From contig JAENRP010000023.1 in NCBI GenBank assembly GCA_024741835.1, positions 163,283-227,282 on the forward strand: 64,000 bases of DNA, read 5' to 3'. Under the pieces are notes generated by a model. The model did no database searches. It was given only the letters and a program-made list of their open reading frames with translations, and was not told where the DNA came from. The translations under genes were made by a program, and so were the position numbers. This stretch comes from Diplocarpon mali (lineage: Eukaryota > Ascomycota > Leotiomycetes > Helotiales > Drepanopezizaceae). Positions 59,901 through 64,000 of this stretch are shown one piece after another. Position 1 is the first letter of the stretch, and each line of letters starts with the position of its first letter.

Positions 59901-61288
59901 TATCTTATTAGCGCTCTTATTCTTTAATAGCCTTATTTAACAGTATCTGCAGGCATTATTTACTACTAATAGGAAGTAGCGATACCCCTTAATTAATAGT
60001 AATAGTATTCTTAATATATTGGCATAGAGTCTTCTATAGATCTTATCTATTCTTATATCTGTTTTCTTATTGAATTGCTCCTTTATTCTGCCTATTAAGT
60101 AGCTTTCGCAGTTTCTCTCTCCTTTAAAAGCAATTCGAGCTTCTATATTCAGACTATAGTTATCATCAACTAGCTTCTTTAGCTTAGTATAGTTAAGGTG
60201 ACTTAATCTCTTATAGAAGAGCTTTGAATCTGTTTTATTTGAGTTTTATAATATCGTCTTTATATTAATTAGTTTTAAAGATTATATAAAGCTAAGGTTT
60301 ATAGCCTTTTTATCTACTTTAATTATAATAGTAGTATAAGATCAAGATAAAGTAAATAATCTACTAAGCTATAATATAGTAAATACTATATTATCGCCTT
60401 AATACCCTTTTACCTCTTCTTTATTAAAGATTATAATAATATTATCGTCGCTAAGCTTTAAGACTAATATAAGTCGAGTATTACCAAATAATAAAACGTA
60501 CTATATATTATATAGTATTAGTTTATTATTAATAATATAGTCTCTATAGCCAATTGCTTTTAAAAGCGCGCTATTTGCTATTCTAACTTACTTTAGGTTA
60601 TTCTACTTCTTAATTTTAATAAAATCGTTCTATATACTAAAGAAGTGTCTTATAGCGCCAGAGTCTACTTTCTAAGAAGGCTAATCTGCCTTTAAGCTTA
60701 AAGCTATCTTAATAGCTTCTATTATTAAGGCAACTTCACATTTTAAGAAATAAGAGTAGACAGATAAGGTTATATTATCTTTAGCTATTTAAGCTCTAGC
60801 TTTATCTTCTCCTCTCTTCTTTAACTAGCACTCTGCTTTCCAATAGCCAGATTTGCCGCAATTATAATATTTCCCTCCTCTTTCTCCCTTTTATATTCCT
60901 TTTTATTATATTCCTCCTCTTCCTTTATTACCTTTGCCTCTATATCTGCCTCTGCCTCTATCTTTGCCTCTGCTACTATCTCTGCCGCAGCCTCCTCCTC
61001 TTACGAGGTAGGCCTTAGCGATTAATGCAGCTATTTGCATAGTTATAGGCGCTACCTTTAGCTCTTATCTATATATCACTTTATACTCTTGAATTATAAT
61101 AATTGTCTCTTGCAAGGTTATAAGAGAGGTTTTAAGGTTGATTATAATTAAACTCTATATTCTAACTATTAGGAGACTATTAAGCAATTGCTTTTTTATT
61201 TAAGTATTATTAAGAGGGTTGCTATAGCCTTAGAGGAGAGCTTAAATACTCTTGAGTTATAAGATATAGTTATTAAACAACTTAAAGT
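57000..61288 (-). mobile_element. Ty1/Copia element 2, RIP-mutated and 5'-truncated
   Basis: Minus-strand order from 61.28 kb down is as follows. The last part of gag (LITLQETIIIIQEYK) comes first. A zinc knuckle near 60870 (YYNCGKSGYWKAE, one Cys and the His now Tyr) follows, then protease near 60660 (VDSGAIRHF), integrase from about 60.4 to 59.6 kb, and RT at about 58.9-57.8 kb with the catalytic box as FIDNILI (second Asp to Asn). RNase H at about 57.8-57.35 kb (IKNDRKS, AEIIAASDS) ends in NMADSLTKALPG. The front of gag and the 5' LTR are missing where the Gypsy fragment starts. No LTR pair was found, so both outer borders are approximate. Confidence 0.82.
57204..57323. repeat. Four 30 bp tandem repeats in the 3' part of Copia element 2
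   Basis: Units start at about 57204, 57234, 57264 and 57294, each TTTATATAGYCTTCTTATAG then GTTTCCTCC, with the fourth diverging at its end. They lie just after the RNase H remnant in element sense. Confidence 0.82.
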
Positions 61289-63540
61289 TGTAACGGCTGC
61301 ACCTCTACTTAGTGCAATTACCTGGGAGTACGGCGTTTTAAGGTTTTGCAATCTCGATTCGATATAGGGTTTTCTTAAATCGACCCTAAAGGTGCAAAAG
61401 GATATTCTTATATAATATTATATAAATAGGCAATAGAGCTTCTAGCTGCTATATATATAAGGAAGAAGGGCTCTCCCTTAAGGAGGGTTCTCTAACTTCT
61501 TTGTTTCCTTTGTATTAGACTTATAGAATACGCCTTTTGCACTACTTCTTGCTCCTATACTTGATCTCGCACTTTAGCGGTTCTATATCATTATATTAAA
61601 TGAAGAAGTTCTCCTCTGCTAGGGACGGCTTTTAATAATATCCTACCCCTTTTGAAAATCGATTCGCGGTTGTTTTAACTTTTAATAGAGTCAGGATCCT
61701 AGAGATCTCTTAGACAAACTAGGAGCTTAAGTGTAGCTTATTAACCAATATAATTAAGGAACGCTTTTATTAATCGGATTTTCTTAACTACTCCTTTTAT
61801 AAAAGTACTATAGGCAGAAGTTAGAAGAGCACTACGCTATTAGAACCCTTTTTCTATAGAACCCCTTTTTTAACCGAATCACTATCGAAACCAAAATTGG
61901 TAAAATGAATTCCCTACCAGCCGGAAGTTAGCAAATATAGAATATACCTAATTCGTTTAAGGAACCAGCTTCTATAAGGAGTACCCTTACCCTAGCCCTT
62001 AGAGGCGGACCTTCCTCTGCCGCTAAGGGCAAGAGACTATAACGCTATAGCTGAGCCAACTGAGATAATTGAGACTTTTCGAACCTAAACGTCTTATAAG
62101 GAATAGTCTTAGGTTTAAAGGAATCCTTATAACGCTAAGATCAATCTAATTAATAATTGTAAAGTAAGATTAGTAGGATTGCCTAGGCTATCTTTAGCCT
62201 AAAGACCTTAGCTTATTAAAGCTAAGAAATAGCTTAGCGTATATATTAGACTATTAAGCGAGAATCCACCTACCTTTAATAAAGCAAGACTTAGCCTCCT
62301 TTAGAAGTCGATATAGATATAAAATAGACGAAAATTCAGCTGATTGAAAAGATCACCCCCTTTAATAATAGGACCTTCTTAATATATAAGCAGTAGTTAG
62401 CTTTAGTCTAAGATCGATTATAAGTTAATGCAGACTTATACTTGAATGAGCGAGCTCGCTAAGCCCTTATTTAAGGATCTACTATAGGATAAGCCCGAAT
62501 GTACCTCGAACCTTAGTACCTTTTGGAGACTAACCCCTTTTGAAACTGTTAAGAAATAGTAGAATTGCTAAGCAGTTACTTTTTAATTAGCTAAGAGGTA
62601 GACCTATTTTAATCCACTTTCTATTACCTTTATATAAGAGAAGCCGGTTATTCTAAAGAAACTTTCCCTTAGTTTCAGGCCCGATTCTAATTTGCCGCGA
62701 TCTAAGGAGAGGTCTTAAGATCTGAGTAGTTCTTCTTTATATAGAACAAGATTACCCCCTAGCTTAAAGCTGCTTGCGCTCTAGCTAAGGCCTCTTAAGG
62801 GAAGGACTATACTATTATAGTTAACCAATTGAATGCCTTCGATGCCAAACGCTGAAGTAACCAACTTCTCAACCCTTTAACTAAAAGCAAAGCGACCTTA
62901 GTATTATACTAGAAGATATCCGGTTTGCTCTTTAATAAAACCGCTCGCGGTTTAAGCGCCGGAAGTACCACCTGAGCTTCTAAGACACTAGCCCTGAAGC
63001 CGACTACCCCTTTTTACTAAGATACGCCAGCTAAGGCTAGTTCTCTTGCTTTGCCCCTTAAGCAAGCCACTTATTAGACCTATGGCAAAACTAGTCACTA
63101 TAAGACTGAGTGCCCTTTTGTAAGTAAGATTAATACTTTAAAAGATACAAAGGAATCTGATCTAACTTTAGACTTAATTGAAAATAGGGTTGAAATAGAA
63201 GAAGATTAGGAAAACGAAGAAGCTTAGGAAAAGACTCTTACTTAGGCTTGCGAAAGTGCGACTTATCGAAGCTAGATCTTAACTCTTTAATAAAAGGGAA
63301 GCAATTCCTAACCTCTTATACTATTAGTATAAATGGACTTAGAGTCTTATTATCAGCTTTAGTAGATACTAGAGCCTTTAGTTACCTATTCTTAAATCGT
63401 TCCCTTTCTATATATCTTTTAAAAGCGATTGGCTTTTAAATTCTTCCTCTTCTAGCCCTTATTCCTATCTATGGATTTTAGAATACTATTTGCGCGTAAG
63501 CTATATACTATATGCGCTTTTACTTGACAATTGATAAAAG
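61289..63540 (+). mobile_element. Gypsy-type element fragment (LTR?, gag, protease), RIP-mutated
   Basis: Begins TGTAACGGC at the break of Copia element 2; the first roughly 300 bp look like an LTR, but no second copy is in the window. Plus-strand gag-like sequence full of stops spans about 62.0-63.2 kb. An open stretch at 63248-63439 reads ISINGLRVLLSALVDTRAFS, a Gypsy aspartic protease with the Ser/Gly of D(S/T)G lost. It is cut at 63540 by the next element. Confidence 0.65.
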
Positions 63541-64000
63541 TATTGAGATGGGTGATATAGCTATCACTCCGATATATTGTCATATGACCCTACTGCTTAG
63601 TCAGTAGGATATTGATACGTATATAGCTATAGGGAAGAAAGGGGTAACCTTCCTTCCCTAACTCTTACTAATATATCGACTATCGACCTCTAGAAGTTTC
63701 CTATACCTATTGCGCCGACTCACTTAAGCTTAAAAGGTTATAAGCCTCAGATAGACCAATAATAGATTATTAACTTCCCTTAGAAAGCACTTACGCTACA
63801 ACTATTAGTAGGAAGTTGAACGAGACTCGTAGTAAGAGGCAAGCAATCGGCGAATAGGAGGTATAATTCCCTATTTAGCCAACCTATATTGCAAGAGGTG
63901 TGATTCCTTGCTCTATAACCCCTTTGGTACTATAAGAGGTGTGATTCCTTGCTTTATTGTATTTCGTAGGAGGTATGATTCCCTGCGTTATAGCCTAAAA
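63541..64000 (+). mobile_element. 5' end of a third LTR element (continues past the window)
   Basis: 195 bp LTR at 63541-63735 (starts TATTGAGATGGG), homologous to the solo LTR at 29102-29296. It is directly followed by GGTTATAAGCC (63736-63746), the RIP-altered form of the Copia element 1 primer site, so it is probably also Copia-type. A leader with short repeats follows. Coding parts lie outside the window. Confidence 0.8.
63856..63987 (+). repeat. Four imperfect leader repeats (AGGAGGTATGATTCCCTGC type)
   Basis: Units start near 63856, 63893, 63933 and 63968, spaced 35-40 bp, each A(A/G)GAGGT(A/G)T(A/G)ATTCC(C/T)T. They lie between the primer-binding site and the unseen gag of the third element. 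Confidence 0.75.

Noticed and set aside
61289..61600. Possible full LTR of the Gypsy fragment
   Set aside because: Starts TG and looks LTR-like, but there is no second copy or clear primer-binding site, so it was kept as part of the fragment and not called as an LTR.

Overview
The window is nuclear DNA of a filamentous ascomycete (Pezizomycotina). The genes carry one to five short introns, mostly 45-110 bp, with GT..AG borders and CTAAY/CTGAC branch points. They encode fungal families: two Zn2Cys6 activators, Rsc7, a Vps9-CUE protein and a Cu-only surface SOD. The repeats show repeat-induced point mutation (RIP): CpA/TpG is turned to TpA, leaving AT-rich DNA full of TAG/TAA. A Leotiomycete is possible, but the sequence does not prove it. 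Exon joins were made by reading frames, splice sites and family conservation, and every completed model closes to a whole number of codons.

Layout. 1-19 kb is gene-bearing: the 3' end of SEM1 (+), PGK1 (-), an Mpv17/PMP22 protein (-), a decayed GH53 galactanase pseudogene (-), RSC7 (-), a 4.7 kb gene-poor stretch, then an asparagine-synthetase-like gene (-) divergent from a Vps9/CUE Rab5 GEF (+). 20.6-33.6 kb is a RIP-damaged nest. A Copia element (243 bp LTRs, TSD gaatc) was split by a chromodomain Gypsy element in the opposite orientation (255 bp LTRs, TSD gtacc), and that in turn carries a 195 bp solo LTR (TSD ctatt). 35.5-56.3 kb is gene-bearing again: a conserved fungal protein (-), two divergent Zn2Cys6 factors (- and +), a two-TM protein of unknown function (+), a family X DNA polymerase with BRCT (+), a GPI-type Cu-only SOD (-) in a locally GC-rich island, and a flavocytochrome b2-type L-lactate dehydrogenase (-). 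From about 57 kb to the end lies a second RIP-damaged block: a 5'-truncated Copia on the minus strand, a Gypsy gag/protease fragment on the plus strand, and the first 460 bp of an element whose LTR matches the solo LTR.

The functional genes do not form one pathway. They are a housekeeping mix (glycolysis, proteasome lid, chromatin remodelling, endosomal trafficking, DNA repair) with some carbon and oxidative metabolism. The strongest candidate for something undescribed is a short palindromic motif of about 35 bp. At least eleven copies lie inside two unrelated retrotransposon families, often in tandem with a 45 bp (15-codon) period. Also notable are three GC..AG introns in three genes, a 20-nt microexon inside a zinc cluster, and the GH53 relic. 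Genes and retroelements alternate in blocks, as expected of a compartmented genome with AT-rich isochore-like segments.
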